A stretch of 64,000 nt of DNA, from NCBI GenBank assembly GCA_027310825.1, contig DAIDAC010000002.1, positions 96,952 to 160,951 on the forward strand, written 5' to 3'. Source of the stretch: Candidatus Micrarchaeaceae archaeon (GTDB lineage Archaea; Micrarchaeota; Micrarchaeia; Micrarchaeales; Micrarchaeaceae). Shown here in pieces: positions 16,320 through 25,020 of the stretch (its first letter is position 1; each line of letters opens with the position of its first letter). The notes under the pieces were generated by a model. The model ran no database searches. It had not been told where the DNA came from and saw only the letters and a list, made by a program, of their open reading frames with translations. The position numbers and the translations under genes were made by a program.

Positions 16320-17246
16320 TTGGCAGAGAACGTAATCATAATTGGATCAGGACCTGCGGGTCTAGCCGCTGCAGTGTACACTGCAAGAGAGGACTTCAAG
16401 CCATTGGTCATAGCGGGCGCGATTCCAGGAGGTCAGTTGCTTCTTACTACGGTAGTTGAAAACATGCCTGGATTCCCGGAAGGAGTGATGGGCCCAGAGC
16501 TGATTGAAAAGATGACAAAGCAGGCGCAGAGATTCGGAGCAAGAATGGTCAACGAAGATGTTGTTGACGTCGACTTCAGCAAAAAGCCATTCAAGGTAAA
16601 GACTGCATCAAAGACCTACGAAGGCAACACGGTAATAATTGCGACAGGAGCCACTGCCCAACTTCTTGGAATTCCTTCTGAGATGGAACACATGGGCAAA
16701 GGTGTCAGCACTTGCGCGACTTGCGACGGGGCCTTCTTCAAAGGAAAGGCCAACGTAGTAGTTGTCGGCGGTGGAGACACTGCAATGGAAGACTCAAACT
16801 TCCTCACACGGTTCGTAAAGCAAGTAACGATCGTCCACAGAAGAGACGCGTTCAGGGCAAGCAAGATAATGCAGCAGCACGTGCTCGAGAATCCGAAGAT
16901 AAAGGTCATGTGGAACAGCGCAGTTGAAGAAATACTTGGAAAAGATGCAACCGGCGTAGAAGGGGTAAAAATAAAAGACGTCAACACCGGCAAAGTCACA
17001 ACTGTCCCTTGCCAAGGCGTATTCATAGCGATTGGTTACAAACCGAGCACAGGTTTCTTGGTTGGAAAGCTTCCGCTTGACCAGAAGGGATACATAGTCG
17101 TCAAAGACGAAGTGCTTACAAACATACCTGGAATATTTGTCGCCGGTGACGTTGCCGACCATTACTATAGGCAAGCAGGAACTGCCGCAGCTGCTGGAAT
17201 AAAGGCCGCGCTGCATGTTCGTGAGTATTTACAGGAAATGGGGTAA
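16320..17246 (+). CDS. trxB: Thioredoxin reductase (TTG start)
   Basis: FAD- and NADPH-dependent flavoprotein that reduces thioredoxin. The FAD Rossmann motif is IIIGSGPAGLAAA (6-18), the redox-active pair is CATC (132-135), the NAD(P) motif is GGGDTAMEDS (about 159-168) and the second FAD motif is GIFVAGDVAD. Length of 308 aa is typical. Translation begins at TTG (16320), since MAENVIIIGSG is the expected start and no ATG is nearby; GGTGA lies just upstream. Bcp-type peroxiredoxin at 20.2-20.6 kb is a likely functional partner in peroxide defence. Confidence 0.96.
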   Translation: MAENVIIIGSGPAGLAAAVYTAREDFKPLVIAGAIPGGQLLLTTVVENMPGFPEGVMGPELIEKMTKQAQRFGARMVNEDVVDVDFSKKPFKVKTASKTYEGNTVIIATGATAQLLGIPSEMEHMGKGVSTCATCDGAFFKGKANVVVVGGGDTAMEDSNFLTRFVKQVTIVHRRDAFRASKIMQQHVLENPKIKVMWNSAVEEILGKDATGVEGVKIKDVNTGKVTTVPCQGVFIAIGYKPSTGFLVGKLPLDQKGYIVVKDEVLTNIPGIFVAGDVADHYYRQAGTAAAAGIKAALHVREYLQEMG

Positions 17247-18299
17247 TCAGAAAAGCTTCTTCTGCTGTTTCTTCTCTGATCCAAACGAAGAAATCCTCAC
17301 GCCAACCTTCCGTATCTGCTTGTCTGCGATTAGCTCTCTTATAAGTTCATGAGAAGTTTGCTTTAGCACGTCCACAGAATCAGTAAATTCTGGAAGGCTC
17401 TTGCTTTTCAACTTTTCACTGAAGTCAGAGTATCTTGCCTTGACTGTTATTGTTTTGTAATGGAGATCCTGCCTCTTTGCATCTGCTATTACCTCATCTG
17501 AAAGCATGTCGAGCATAGGATCAATCTTCTTCGGGTCGCTAGTCTTCGTTTCAAGCGTTCGCTCTCTGCTCACCGAAAGGACTTTCCATACCTCTATGAC
17601 TTTGCTGTTGTCTTTTCCGTTCGCCAGGTTGTAAAGCTCACGCCCGAAAGACCCTGCAACTGCTGCAAGTGCTGTTGGATTCGACTTTGCCAACTGGTCT
17701 ATCGTTTTTATGCCAGAAAGCCCAAGTCGTTCCTTTGTCTTTGGCCCAACTCCAGGAATCTTGTCGACGTCTTTTCCTTCGAGGAACTTCACAATATCCT
17801 TTTCTGTGACGACTTTCAGCCCATCCGGCTTTGCGGCGTCGCAAACCATCTTCGCGAATATCTTTCCGGAGCTTATTCCTACAGTGCAGGGCAATCCAAG
17901 CTCTTTGCTGACACGTTCCTTCAAGTCCTTGCCAAGCTTCTCCGCTTTCTGGTAGTCGATCTCGCCCAGATCAAGCGCAGCTTCATCTATGCTAAGCACT
18001 TCCGTCGGGTATTTGTACGACTTTAGGAGTGTCATAACCTTCTGCGAAATCTGTTCGTAATATTCGTGGTCTGCAGGCACGTAAACAAGATCAGGCTTTA
18101 TCTTCAGGGCCGTCGCAACAGGCATTGCGCTCCTTATCCCTGCTCTCTTTGCCGCGTAGCTTGCTGTCTCGACAACTCCCCTAAGCTTGTGCTCTTCGTC
18201 TCCGGTGCCTACTACGAATATCTTCCCGTTCAGTTCAGGCCTTCTAAGCAACTCGCACGATGCGTAGAACGAATCCATGTCGACAAAAAGAACTGCCAC
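17247..18299 (-). CDS. dinB: DNA polymerase IV (Y-family, DinB)
   Basis: Error-prone translesion polymerase. The palm begins MAVLFVDMDSFYASCE, with metal ligand Asp7 and the aromatic steric gate. Catalytic SIDEAALD holds Asp105/Glu106; the Tyr usual after EA is Ala here. The helix-hairpin-helix thumb KIPGVGPKTKERL and a little-finger domain follow. The C-terminus ends in Gln/Lys (KKQQKKLF), a likely sliding-clamp (PIP) contact. Length 350 aa is standard. The stop touches the end of trxB on the other strand, and the methyltransferase gene follows upstream by 10 bases. Confidence 0.96.
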   Translation of the reverse strand: MAVLFVDMDSFYASCELLRRPELNGKIFVVGTGDEEHKLRGVVETASYAAKRAGIRSAMPVATALKIKPDLVYVPADHEYYEQISQKVMTLLKSYKYPTEVLSIDEAALDLGEIDYQKAEKLGKDLKERVSKELGLPCTVGISSGKIFAKMVCDAAKPDGLKVVTEKDIVKFLEGKDVDKIPGVGPKTKERLGLSGIKTIDQLAKSNPTALAAVAGSFGRELYNLANGKDNSKVIEVWKVLSVSRERTLETKTSDPKKIDPMLDMLSDEVIADAKRQDLHYKTITVKARYSDFSEKLKSKSLPEFTDSVDVLKQTSHELIRELIADKQIRKVGVRISSFGSEKKQQKKLF

Positions 18300-18309
18300 G
18301 TTATCAGTA

Positions 18310-19002
18310 TTATTTGGTCGCAGTTAGTATAAATGCAGCGCCGAACGACAGATTCCTCAACTTCACATCCTTGAAGCCTGCTTCCTGCACCATTTTGAAA
18401 AGCCTGTTCTTGTCGAACTTCCAAAGGCTGTCGATAAGATACTGGTATGCATTCGAATTGTATTTCGCTGCAATCGTTGGTACGATTCTGAAGTAGTACA
18501 GTTTGTAGAACGCGCTCATGGCTCCTGTCGGCCGCGCCACTTCCAGGAACACGATTTTGCCGCCTGGCCTCAGCACTCTGTGCGATTCCTGCACGAACTT
18601 CTCCAGCGAGTCGAAGTTCCTTAGCGCGAATCCGCATGTCACTATGTCGTAACTGTTGTCAGGAGAGGTCGGCACAAGCACGTCTGCTACTCTGAAAGTC
18701 ACGTTTGTCAATCCTTGCTCCTGTACTTTCTGCTTTGCTATGGATAGCATGTCCTCGTTGAAGTCCATGCCTAGTACCTCTACGCTTTTGTTGCGCCTCT
18801 TCGCCTCCTCGCATATTGCAATTGTAAGATCCCCTGTTCCAGTGGCTACGTCGACAACGCTGATTCTGTCTCTGGCAAGCGCGCAACACTCCGCGGCAGC
18901 CTTCTTCCTCCACCTTATGTCTGCGCCAAAGCTGAGCTTGTGGTTGACAGTATCGTAGTGCTTTGCGATTGTGGAGAACATCTCCTTTATCTGATCGCTC
19001 AT
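18310..19002 (-). CDS. ubiE: UbiE/MenG-like class I SAM methyltransferase
   Basis: SAM-dependent C-methyltransferase resembling demethylmenaquinone/ubiquinone methyltransferase. N-terminal MFSTIAKHYDTVNHKLSFG and WRKKA are family marks. SAM motif I is VVDVATGTGDLT (49-60), post-I is VLGMDFNEDML, then YDIVTCGFALRNF and LRPGGKIVFLE. The C-terminus has LSFGAAFILTATK. A quinone role fits the succinate dehydrogenase genes in this window, but no other quinone genes are visible. The ATG at 19002 is chosen because GGTGGA lies seven bases upstream; GTG at 19014 is the alternative. Confidence 0.88.
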   Translation of the reverse strand: MSDQIKEMFSTIAKHYDTVNHKLSFGADIRWRKKAAAECCALARDRISVVDVATGTGDLTIAICEEAKRRNKSVEVLGMDFNEDMLSIAKQKVQEQGLTNVTFRVADVLVPTSPDNSYDIVTCGFALRNFDSLEKFVQESHRVLRPGGKIVFLEVARPTGAMSAFYKLYYFRIVPTIAAKYNSNAYQYLIDSLWKFDKNRLFKMVQEAGFKDVKLRNLSFGAAFILTATK

Positions 19003-19017
19003 AGTCCAATCCACCCA

Positions 19018-20169
19018 CTATTGTATGTTCTTGCCCTGCTTTATTAAACTGTCGTATTTGGTTAGTGTATTGTCTAACCTGAAGCCTTTTATGAACTCCA
19101 GAGCTCCTTTCGCAAGCTTCTCTCTTAATTTCTTGTCGCAGTAGAACTTGCAGAACTTGTCGGCGAAGTCTCCAGCATCCATAAACTCGTACACCAATCC
19201 GTTCTTGCCATCGCTGACCATGCGCTGCTCAGGCTTCAACGACAGAAGCGCGTTGTTCGAATTGTTGATAAGCAAAGGGAGCCCGCACGCCATAGCTTCG
19301 AGGAATGTCCTTCCAGGGCTTTCCCACAACGACGTCGATACAAAGAACGATGCGTTGTTGTACTCCTTGACAAGCTCTTTCCCGTGCGCAGGTCCATTTA
19401 ATGTCACGTTCTTTTCAAGTCCGGCATCTTCTATCTGCTCCCTATAGCGGGCAATGTGTATTCCGTCTCCGACTATTTTGAGAAGGTGCTTGCCTCTGAG
19501 CTCTTTGTGCTCGTCTACCAGCAGTTTCATGCTGTTTATCATGAAGGTTATCCTTTTCTGGTTCTCGTCTAGCCTTCCCACATAGAGCGCGCTGCCCGTG
19601 CTCTTTATCTTCATCTTTTTGTAGATGTCGTCGGGGGCGATAGGTATGTAAGACACTCTTGTCTTTTTCTCAAACGAATTCTTTGCAGTTTCTTCCTGCT
19701 CAGCTGTTATCGCGACATAAGCGTAGAGCCATCTCTTCATTGTAGTAACAAGATAGAAGACGGCAGGCATTCTCGGATGTATTTTTGTGAAGTCCTTGAG
19801 GTTGAGCATCACGTTTGCTCTGTCGGTGTAGATGACTTTTGTGTTGTTGTGCATCTTCATGTATTCGTCGACGACAAGAACGTCTCTTATCGAGTTCATG
19901 AAGATGTAATCATAGTCTGTGTTTAGGATGTGTTCCTTTGTGACGGCTTTCTTCTTTGTGAATGCGGAAAAATCAGCGAAGAAGTCAACGCTGTGCCTCG
20001 TCTTGGTAAAGTGTTCATATAGCTGGAACGAGGCTTTTGCAGCCCCACCGAAAGTTCCCTGTTTTTTTCTCGATCGATCCACCGCTACTATTATTCTGGC
20101 AAGCGGCGACGACACTTTTATCTGGCTCGGAGGCAACGACCCGGTTTCAGTTATGAGTATGCGCATCAT
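19018..20169 (-). CDS. Glycosyltransferase family 4 (GT-B)
   Basis: Predicted retaining glycosyltransferase for surface glycans or glycolipids, on the cytoplasmic face of the membrane. The C-terminal Rossmann domain shows ALYVGRLDENQKR, the loop KIVGDG and the GT4 EX7E-type motif SPGRTFLEAMACGLPLL. The N-terminal domain is less typical. A single hydrophobic patch near 140 may be peripheral. The ATG overlaps the stop of the upstream peroxiredoxin as ATGA, and the methyltransferase follows 15 bases later, so the three genes form one operon. Donor sugar unknown. Confidence 0.9.
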   Translation of the reverse strand: MMRILITETGSLPPSQIKVSSPLARIIVAVDRSRKKQGTFGGAAKASFQLYEHFTKTRHSVDFFADFSAFTKKKAVTKEHILNTDYDYIFMNSIRDVLVVDEYMKMHNNTKVIYTDRANVMLNLKDFTKIHPRMPAVFYLVTTMKRWLYAYVAITAEQEETAKNSFEKKTRVSYIPIAPDDIYKKMKIKSTGSALYVGRLDENQKRITFMINSMKLLVDEHKELRGKHLLKIVGDGIHIARYREQIEDAGLEKNVTLNGPAHGKELVKEYNNASFFVSTSLWESPGRTFLEAMACGLPLLINNSNNALLSLKPEQRMVSDGKNGLVYEFMDAGDFADKFCKFYCDKKLREKLAKGALEFIKGFRLDNTLTKYDSLIKQGKNIQ

Positions 20170-20621
20170 TTCAATCCTTTTAGAAATTCCACTACTGCGT
20201 CTGCGTGGCCTGGCGCATTTACATCGCCGAAGTCCTTTATCACTATTCCATTTTTGTCAAGAACGAAAGTTTTTCTTTTTGTCCCTCCTTTGAAGATTCC
20301 GCTGTCACGGAATGCGTCGTATTCCTTGATCACTTTGCTTTCCGGGTCAGACAGCAGCAGTATCTTCAATCCGTATTTGTCCCTGAACCTGCAGTGCGAA
20401 TCGTAATCGTCTTTGCTTATGCCGACCACGTCTGCGCCGAGCTTTTTGATGTCAAGATATCGTTTGGTGAAGTCGTTTGCCTCTATAGTGCAGCCAGGCG
20501 TGTCGTCCTTTGGATAGAAATACACGACCAGCGGCTTACCGCTAAACTCCTTCAGCGAATGCCTCTTCCCGTCGCTCCCGGCGAGGTCGAAATCAGGTGC
20601 TTTGGCTCCCTCCTTTATCAT
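20166..20621 (-). CDS. bcp: Peroxiredoxin, Bcp/PrxQ type
   Basis: Thiol peroxidase reducing hydrogen peroxide and organic peroxides. The peroxidatic Cys44 is in FYPKDDTPGCTIEA. The classical resolving cysteine five residues later is replaced (CTIEAND), but another Cys occurs near residue 81 (SHCRFRDKYG), so the enzyme is either 1-Cys or uses an atypical partner. The ATG at 20621 has GGTGG a few bases upstream; the TTG at 20636 is rejected. Length 151 aa is normal. First gene of the Bcp-GT4-methyltransferase operon. Confidence 0.94.
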   Translation of the reverse strand: MIKEGAKAPDFDLAGSDGKRHSLKEFSGKPLVVYFYPKDDTPGCTIEANDFTKRYLDIKKLGADVVGISKDDYDSHCRFRDKYGLKILLLSDPESKVIKEYDAFRDSGIFKGGTKRKTFVLDKNGIVIKDFGDVNAPGHADAVVEFLKGLK

Positions 20622-20683
20622 CGTACCACCATACAAATATAAACACGAAAACTTATATACTAAGACATAATAAGGATTTGTTT

Positions 20684-21352
20684 ATGTCGATATTCTCAGG
20701 CTTGTTCAACAAGAGCAAAGTTGTAGTCAGCAGCATTAACGTCAAGTGGAGGGGCAACACCCACTCGCTAGGAAGAATGCCAGTTAACGGCAAGACTTTC
20801 GAGATAAGCATACCATTCCAAAACAAGCCGCAAGACGATTACTCATTCCTGAAGGCGCAGGCAAAGCCGCCTGTCACGATAAAGAACATCGTGGTTAAGG
20901 AACCCTTCAAGCTGGTTTCTGTGACGCCGACGGTTCCGGCGAGCATCAACGAAAACGAAAAGACGATATTCAAGGTCAAGCTCGAGGCTCCGCAGTACAA
21001 CTACGAGGGTCCGCTCGATGTAGAGCTTATATCGGAGGCAACCGACCTAGTGCACGTCGAAATATCGAAGATTGGGCTGAAGACTCCTGACAACAGCATA
21101 GAGATAAAGGACAAACCGAAGATAATGGATGTGTCAAGGGGCCAGGTGTTCAAGCAAAACCTCCACCTATACGGTGCAGTCAACATCGGAACAGAGATAA
21201 AGAAGATAGAAATACTGCCGCCATTCACGTTTGTCAGCTCTGACCCGAAGATTCCGTTCAAGATAGATAACAAAACAGGATTCCTGATCGACATATACGT
21301 GCAGGCTCCGCAGTCAAATTACGGCGGGCCTTTGGAAATAACGATGTCGTAA
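20684..21352 (+). CDS. Uncharacterised beta-rich protein with duplicated domain
   Basis: Not a family I can name. Two beta-sandwich-like units each end with a near-identical phrase: EAPQYNYEGPLDVELIS (residues about 99-115) and QAPQSNYGGPLEITMS (207-222). Each is preceded by a strand pattern F(K/T)(L/F)VS and a P-rich turn. This is an internal duplication, perhaps of an Ig-like domain. There is no signal peptide, so it is cytosolic. The ATG at 20684 is placed by a CTTATATAC box A 26 bases upstream, making a leaderless message; longer in-frame starts lie upstream of the promoter. Confidence 0.8.
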   Translation: MSIFSGLFNKSKVVVSSINVKWRGNTHSLGRMPVNGKTFEISIPFQNKPQDDYSFLKAQAKPPVTIKNIVVKEPFKLVSVTPTVPASINENEKTIFKVKLEAPQYNYEGPLDVELISEATDLVHVEISKIGLKTPDNSIEIKDKPKIMDVSRGQVFKQNLHLYGAVNIGTEIKKIEILPPFTFVSSDPKIPFKIDNKTGFLIDIYVQAPQSNYGGPLEITMS

Positions 21353-22318
21353 TCACTTCTCCTTTCCGACAAGAGCGAGCTGCGCAAGCATCGCCTCGAG
21401 TTGTATTCTTTCGTTTGCGCCTTCAACTATCCTGAAGTTCGCCTCACCGAGCTGTACAACGATCTTCAACTTCTTTCTTTCATCGATGTTAAGGTTCTGC
21501 GTTTCTTTGTAACACTGAGTAATTATATCCTCTGCGCTCATTCCCTGCTTTAGCATAAGGTTGTCGAGCTCAGTCCTCGCGGACTCGAAATCTCCTTCTA
21601 TCGAGTGCTTGAGCATGGCGATTATCTCCTTCGGCCTTGCTTTCGCCGCTACTTCATAGATGCTCATCTCGGTTATCTTGTTGCTCTGCATTGCCGAGCT
21701 CTGGAGTATGTTTGTAAGCTTCCTTAGGTCGCCGTCGCCGACGTATATGAGTGCGTCTATGGCCTTGGGCTCTATGTCCAGGCCCTCTGCCTTGACTATC
21801 CTTCCTACATACTCTCTCATGTCCTCTTCTCCCAGGGGCTTGAACCTGAAGACAACGCACCTGCTTTGGATCGGCTCTATTATCTTGCTGGCGTAGTTTG
21901 CGCTGAGCACGAAGCGGGTTTCCTTGGCGAACTTCTCCATAGTCCTTCTGAGCGCGTGCTGCGCATCTCCAGTCAGCGAATCAGCTTCATCGAGGAATAT
22001 TATCTTGATCGGAACCTTTGCCATTGATCTGGTCTTCGCGAACTCCTTGACTTCTCCTCTTATGACATCGATTCCTCTTGTATCCGATGCATTGAGCTCC
22101 TTGAAAGCGCTGCTCAGTTCGTCTTTGTAAAGGTCGTTTGCCATTGCAATCGCGCAAGTGGTCTTTCCTATTCCAGCAGAGCCTGCGAATATCATGCTTG
22201 GAAAGTTGCCTTTCTCGACAAACGACTTCAGCCTTCCCACAATTAGCTTTTGCCCTATCACGTCGTCTAGGTTGTGAGGTCTATATTTCTCAATCCACGG
22301 CAAGTCTGGCATCTGCAT
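21353..22318 (-). CDS. rfcS: Replication factor C small subunit
   Basis: AAA+ clamp-loader subunit that opens and loads PCNA on primed DNA. Start: LPWIEKYRPHNLDDVIG. Walker A is GSAGIGKTT (46-54), Walker B is IIFLDEADSL (106-115), and the RFC-box arginine-finger motif is IQSRCVVFRF. Length 321 aa is typical. A PIP-like C-terminus is not obvious. The large subunit is not in the window. The stop directly abuts the end of the duplicated-domain gene, and the promoter region is shared with tRNA-Pro in divergent orientation. Confidence 0.97.
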   Translation of the reverse strand: MQMPDLPWIEKYRPHNLDDVIGQKLIVGRLKSFVEKGNFPSMIFAGSAGIGKTTCAIAMANDLYKDELSSAFKELNASDTRGIDVIRGEVKEFAKTRSMAKVPIKIIFLDEADSLTGDAQHALRRTMEKFAKETRFVLSANYASKIIEPIQSRCVVFRFKPLGEEDMREYVGRIVKAEGLDIEPKAIDALIYVGDGDLRKLTNILQSSAMQSNKITEMSIYEVAAKARPKEIIAMLKHSIEGDFESARTELDNLMLKQGMSAEDIITQCYKETQNLNIDERKKLKIVVQLGEANFRIVEGANERIQLEAMLAQLALVGKEK

Positions 22319-22414
22319 TAATCGGCACCTAGAAAACAGAGAACAATAAGTATCTGTGCGATGTCTTTAATAAGATTATCCCTAAATTACTATCCACCAG
22401 TAACTCTTACTTAT

Positions 22415-22487
22415 GGGGATGTACGCTAACCTGGTAGACTACTAGCTTTGGGAGCTAGTCGTCCGAGTTCAAATCTCGGCATCCCCA
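22415..22487 (+). tRNA. tRNA-Pro (TGG anticodon) with weak D stem
   Basis: Acceptor GGGGATG pairs perfectly with CATCCCC, with discriminator A at 22487. Anticodon stem CTAGC/GCTAG encloses TTTGGGA, anticodon TGG. T arm is CCGAG-TTCAAAT-CTCGG. The D stem is poor: CGCT against GACT gives only one Watson-Crick pair and one wobble. No intron, no encoded CCA. The other two tRNAs here have normal D stems. Confidence 0.93.
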
Positions 22488-22494
22488 TTTCTAA

Positions 22495-23034
22495 TTAGCT
22501 AATCATCCTGACGTACTCTGGAATTCCGTCCTTCAATACTCTTCTTAGCAGAGCGACAGGCTTGCTCGGCACACTCTTTATTGGCAACAGCCACAGGTGC
22601 GTATGTGCGTCCTCTAAAACCAGGAAAAACCTCGACACTCTGTCAGCTGTTCCGTATTCCCGGTAGCTTTCATGAACTACATCTCCGACTGCAAGATGCG
22701 GCGTCCTGCCATTCCATCGTCCGTACCTGTCCCAATTTTCAGAGCCGTGGTGGTTGCTGTAAAATAGCGTATACCCTTTTGGTATCTTTGCATGGTCCAT
22801 TTCTGGTATTTCCGCCTCAGAATACATGCGGAAAGCTTGGCTTCCTTCACCGAGCATTATGTGTAGTCTCGCCATCCTAGAGCTACTGATTTGCTGCACG
22901 CCCGCAGTTCCATTGGCAGGCCAATGCCTGTCGACTATCATGCAATTGCGTTCGCATTTCGGCGTGCATTTATCGAAGTCAAGCCGTGTAATCAGTTGCA
23001 CACTTGATTTTGTTGCCATCGATACGCACTTCAC
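22495..23034 (-). CDS. Uncharacterised protein, 179 aa
   Basis: Not recognised. The N-terminus has a cysteine cluster (DKCTPKCERNC, residues about 20-30) that could bind metal. The middle has aromatic and His-rich stretches (FYSNHHGSENWDRYGRWNG) and the C-terminus a strand-helix pattern (HTHLWLLPIKSVPSKPVALLRRVL). No membrane segment. The start is GTG at 23034, overlapping the stop of the upstream membrane-protein gene (TAGTG). An internal ATG at 23016 is an alternative. It ends eight bases after tRNA-Pro. Confidence 0.68.
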   Translation of the reverse strand: MKCVSMATKSSVQLITRLDFDKCTPKCERNCMIVDRHWPANGTAGVQQISSSRMARLHIMLGEGSQAFRMYSEAEIPEMDHAKIPKGYTLFYSNHHGSENWDRYGRWNGRTPHLAVGDVVHESYREYGTADRVSRFFLVLEDAHTHLWLLPIKSVPSKPVALLRRVLKDGIPEYVRMIS

Positions 23035-23483
23035 TATCTCTCAGACACTCTGCCCCCTCTAAAGGATACCAGCAGCAGAACAACGCCTATTCCAACCATT
23101 ATAATCTCGACCAGGTTATCCATGAGGAATCCTTGGTTTAATTGGCCTGGCGCATAATTGTTCTTGTTGACCAAGACTGGGATATTGGAACCTACCGGAT
23201 AAGTTGCTGTCTCATTCTGCGTTGCAAAGATTGTGACATTTCCGCTACTAACATTGTTCCATTTGTAAGTGTACGTAATCATGTATTCGGTACACGCATA
23301 GCTTGGGCCAAGTCTCCCTCCGCCGCAATATGTGGATTGCGCTCCAGACGCGATGACCTTTGCAGTCACTGGTATGTAATTTACAGAGTTTGTATACAGA
23401 AGATAGATCCCAAGCAGCACGAAAAGTATGCCTGCAAATCTGTAAATCGGCTTTCTGGCTTCTGGGGGTACATATCCTGCCAT
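23034..23483 (-). CDS. Two-helix membrane protein, DUF3592-like
   Basis: Residues about 15-36 (RFAGILFVLLGIYLLYTNS) and 125-146 (LVEIIMVGIGVVLLLVSF) are membrane helices flanking an extracytoplasmic beta domain. That domain has YIPVTAKVIASG at its start and a potential disulfide (YCGGGRLGPSYAC). The layout matches DUF3592 proteins. It has several N-glycosylation sequons. ATG at 23483 is chosen over TTG at 23495. It is coupled to the downstream 179-aa gene. Confidence 0.75.
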   Translation of the reverse strand: MAGYVPPEARKPIYRFAGILFVLLGIYLLYTNSVNYIPVTAKVIASGAQSTYCGGGRLGPSYACTEYMITYTYKWNNVSSGNVTIFATQNETATYPVGSNIPVLVNKNNYAPGQLNQGFLMDNLVEIIMVGIGVVLLLVSFRGGRVSER

Positions 23484-23595
23484 ACGATCATCCAATGCTG
23501 CGTCTGTCTACTTAGTCTTATCACAATATTTATTGCTTGGTATTATCGGTGTGTTTCATACGAACCTCAATACGTCAATCAACACTTTTCTGGAA

Positions 23596-23609
23596 AGCTT
23601 TTAAAAGCT
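23596..23609. promoter_or_regulatory. Palindromic promoter of malic enzyme gene
   Basis: AGCTTTTAAAAGCT is a perfect 14-bp palindrome that contains the likely box A (TTTTAAAA). It puts the transcript start near 23629 and a leader of about 27 bases before the ATG at 23656. It may be an operator, or only a symmetric TATA box. Confidence 0.45.
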
Positions 23610-23655
23610 CAGGTCAAATTCATAATCCGCGTAATTTTAGAGGGGAGACCAGTTC

Positions 23656-25020
23656 ATGAAGATCAAGATTGGCAAGAAGAGCAAGAGCAATGGGGTGCAG
23701 AACGGGGAGGCGCTAAAGCAGCGCTCGCTGCAGGCTCACGAGAAGCACAGAGGGAAAATAGAGGTGATAGGCAAGGTATCTCTCAAGGATCTCCACGACC
23801 TTGCTGTATATTATACGCCTGGAGTCGCTTACCCTAGCCTAGCGATAAAGGACAACAAGGATCTGTCTTACATTTACACGTCTAGAGGCAACAGGATCGC
23901 AATACTTACAGACGGCTCGCGAGTCCTAGGCCTCGGCAACATAGGCCCTGAGGCAAGCCTTCCGGTCATGGAAGGGAAAGCGCTCCTTTTCAAGAAGTTC
24001 GGAAATGTAGATGCGATACCGCTTGCAGTTGACGCAGAAACAACGGCAGAGATAGTCGCGATTGCAAAGGCGATTGCTCCCACAGTAGGGGGAATAAACC
24101 TGGAAGACATCGCATCTCCAAAGTGCTTTGAGATATTCGACATATTGCAGAAAGAGCTGTCAATACCTGTGTTCCACGACGACAGGCAGGGAACAGCAGT
24201 TGTTGCGCTAGCCGCGCTAGAAAACTCGCTGAAAATAGTCGGCAAAGACATCAAGAGCGTCCGCATAGTAATAAACGGAGCAGGCGCAGCTGGAATAGGG
24301 ATATCACAACTTCTTCTCGCAGCCGGTGCAGAAAACATTATTCTGTGCGACACAAGAGGGATAATCTACAAGGGCAGAAACGACAACATGAACCAGTTAA
24401 AGGAGACAATATCTGAGCACACCAACAAAAACGGATTGAAAGGACAACTCCAAGATGCGGTCAAGGGCGCAGATGTTTTGATAGGTGCATCAAACAAAGG
24501 CGCATTCAGCGAACGATTGATCAAGTCGATGGGCAGCAGGTCGATAGTATTTGCGCTCGCAAATCCTGATCCTGAGATTGGTTATGAAGACGCAAAATCT
24601 GCAGGCGCAGAAATCGTGGCAACAGGGGCAAGCGGAGTTCCAAACCAGATAAACAACATGCTTGCATTCCCGGCCATATTCAGAGGAGCGCTTGACGCAG
24701 AGGCGAGGAAGATAAACACTGCGATGCTGATCGCAGCGGCAGGCGCGCTCGCATCAAGCATCTCAAAGTCCAAGCTAAATGCAGAGCACATAATACCGAA
24801 TTTCAACGATGACGACATAGACGAGATAACGGCTGAAATAGCTGCGTCTGTTGCAAAGGCAGCTCTCGACACAGGCGTCGCAAGGGCGGCGAATGTCGAC
24901 ACTGCAGAAATAAAAAAGAGCGTAAGACAGGGACTGAAGCGCTATCTGAACCTTGAGAAAGCGGCTTCGAAGGTGGGCGCTGAGAAATTCTTAAACATGC
25001 TGATGAAAAAGAAGCCTTAG
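23656..25020 (+). CDS. maeA: Malic enzyme (NAD(P)-dependent, oxaloacetate-decarboxylating)
   Basis: Converts malate to pyruvate and CO2 with reduction of NAD(P). N-terminal malic domain: catalytic VYYTPGVAYPSLAI near 55-68, a metal site in EDIASPKCFEI (Glu, Asp) and PVFHDDRQGTAVV. The C-terminal NAD domain has INGAGAAGIGISQLLLAAG. There is no phosphotransacetylase fusion. The 454-aa length is bacterial/archaeal-type. With succinate dehydrogenase and the fumarase-family gene downstream it forms a malate-fumarate-succinate branch. It overlaps the convergent Nudix gene by four bases. Confidence 0.95.
   Translation: MKIKIGKKSKSNGVQNGEALKQRSLQAHEKHRGKIEVIGKVSLKDLHDLAVYYTPGVAYPSLAIKDNKDLSYIYTSRGNRIAILTDGSRVLGLGNIGPEASLPVMEGKALLFKKFGNVDAIPLAVDAETTAEIVAIAKAIAPTVGGINLEDIASPKCFEIFDILQKELSIPVFHDDRQGTAVVALAALENSLKIVGKDIKSVRIVINGAGAAGIGISQLLLAAGAENIILCDTRGIIYKGRNDNMNQLKETISEHTNKNGLKGQLQDAVKGADVLIGASNKGAFSERLIKSMGSRSIVFALANPDPEIGYEDAKSAGAEIVATGASGVPNQINNMLAFPAIFRGALDAEARKINTAMLIAAAGALASSISKSKLNAEHIIPNFNDDDIDEITAEIAASVAKAALDTGVARAANVDTAEIKKSVRQGLKRYLNLEKAASKVGAEKFLNMLMKKKP

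Noticed and set aside
22940..22975. Cysteine cluster DKCTPKCERNC in the 179-aa protein as a zinc finger
   Set aside because: Only three cysteines with irregular spacing and no partner ligands; left as a description.
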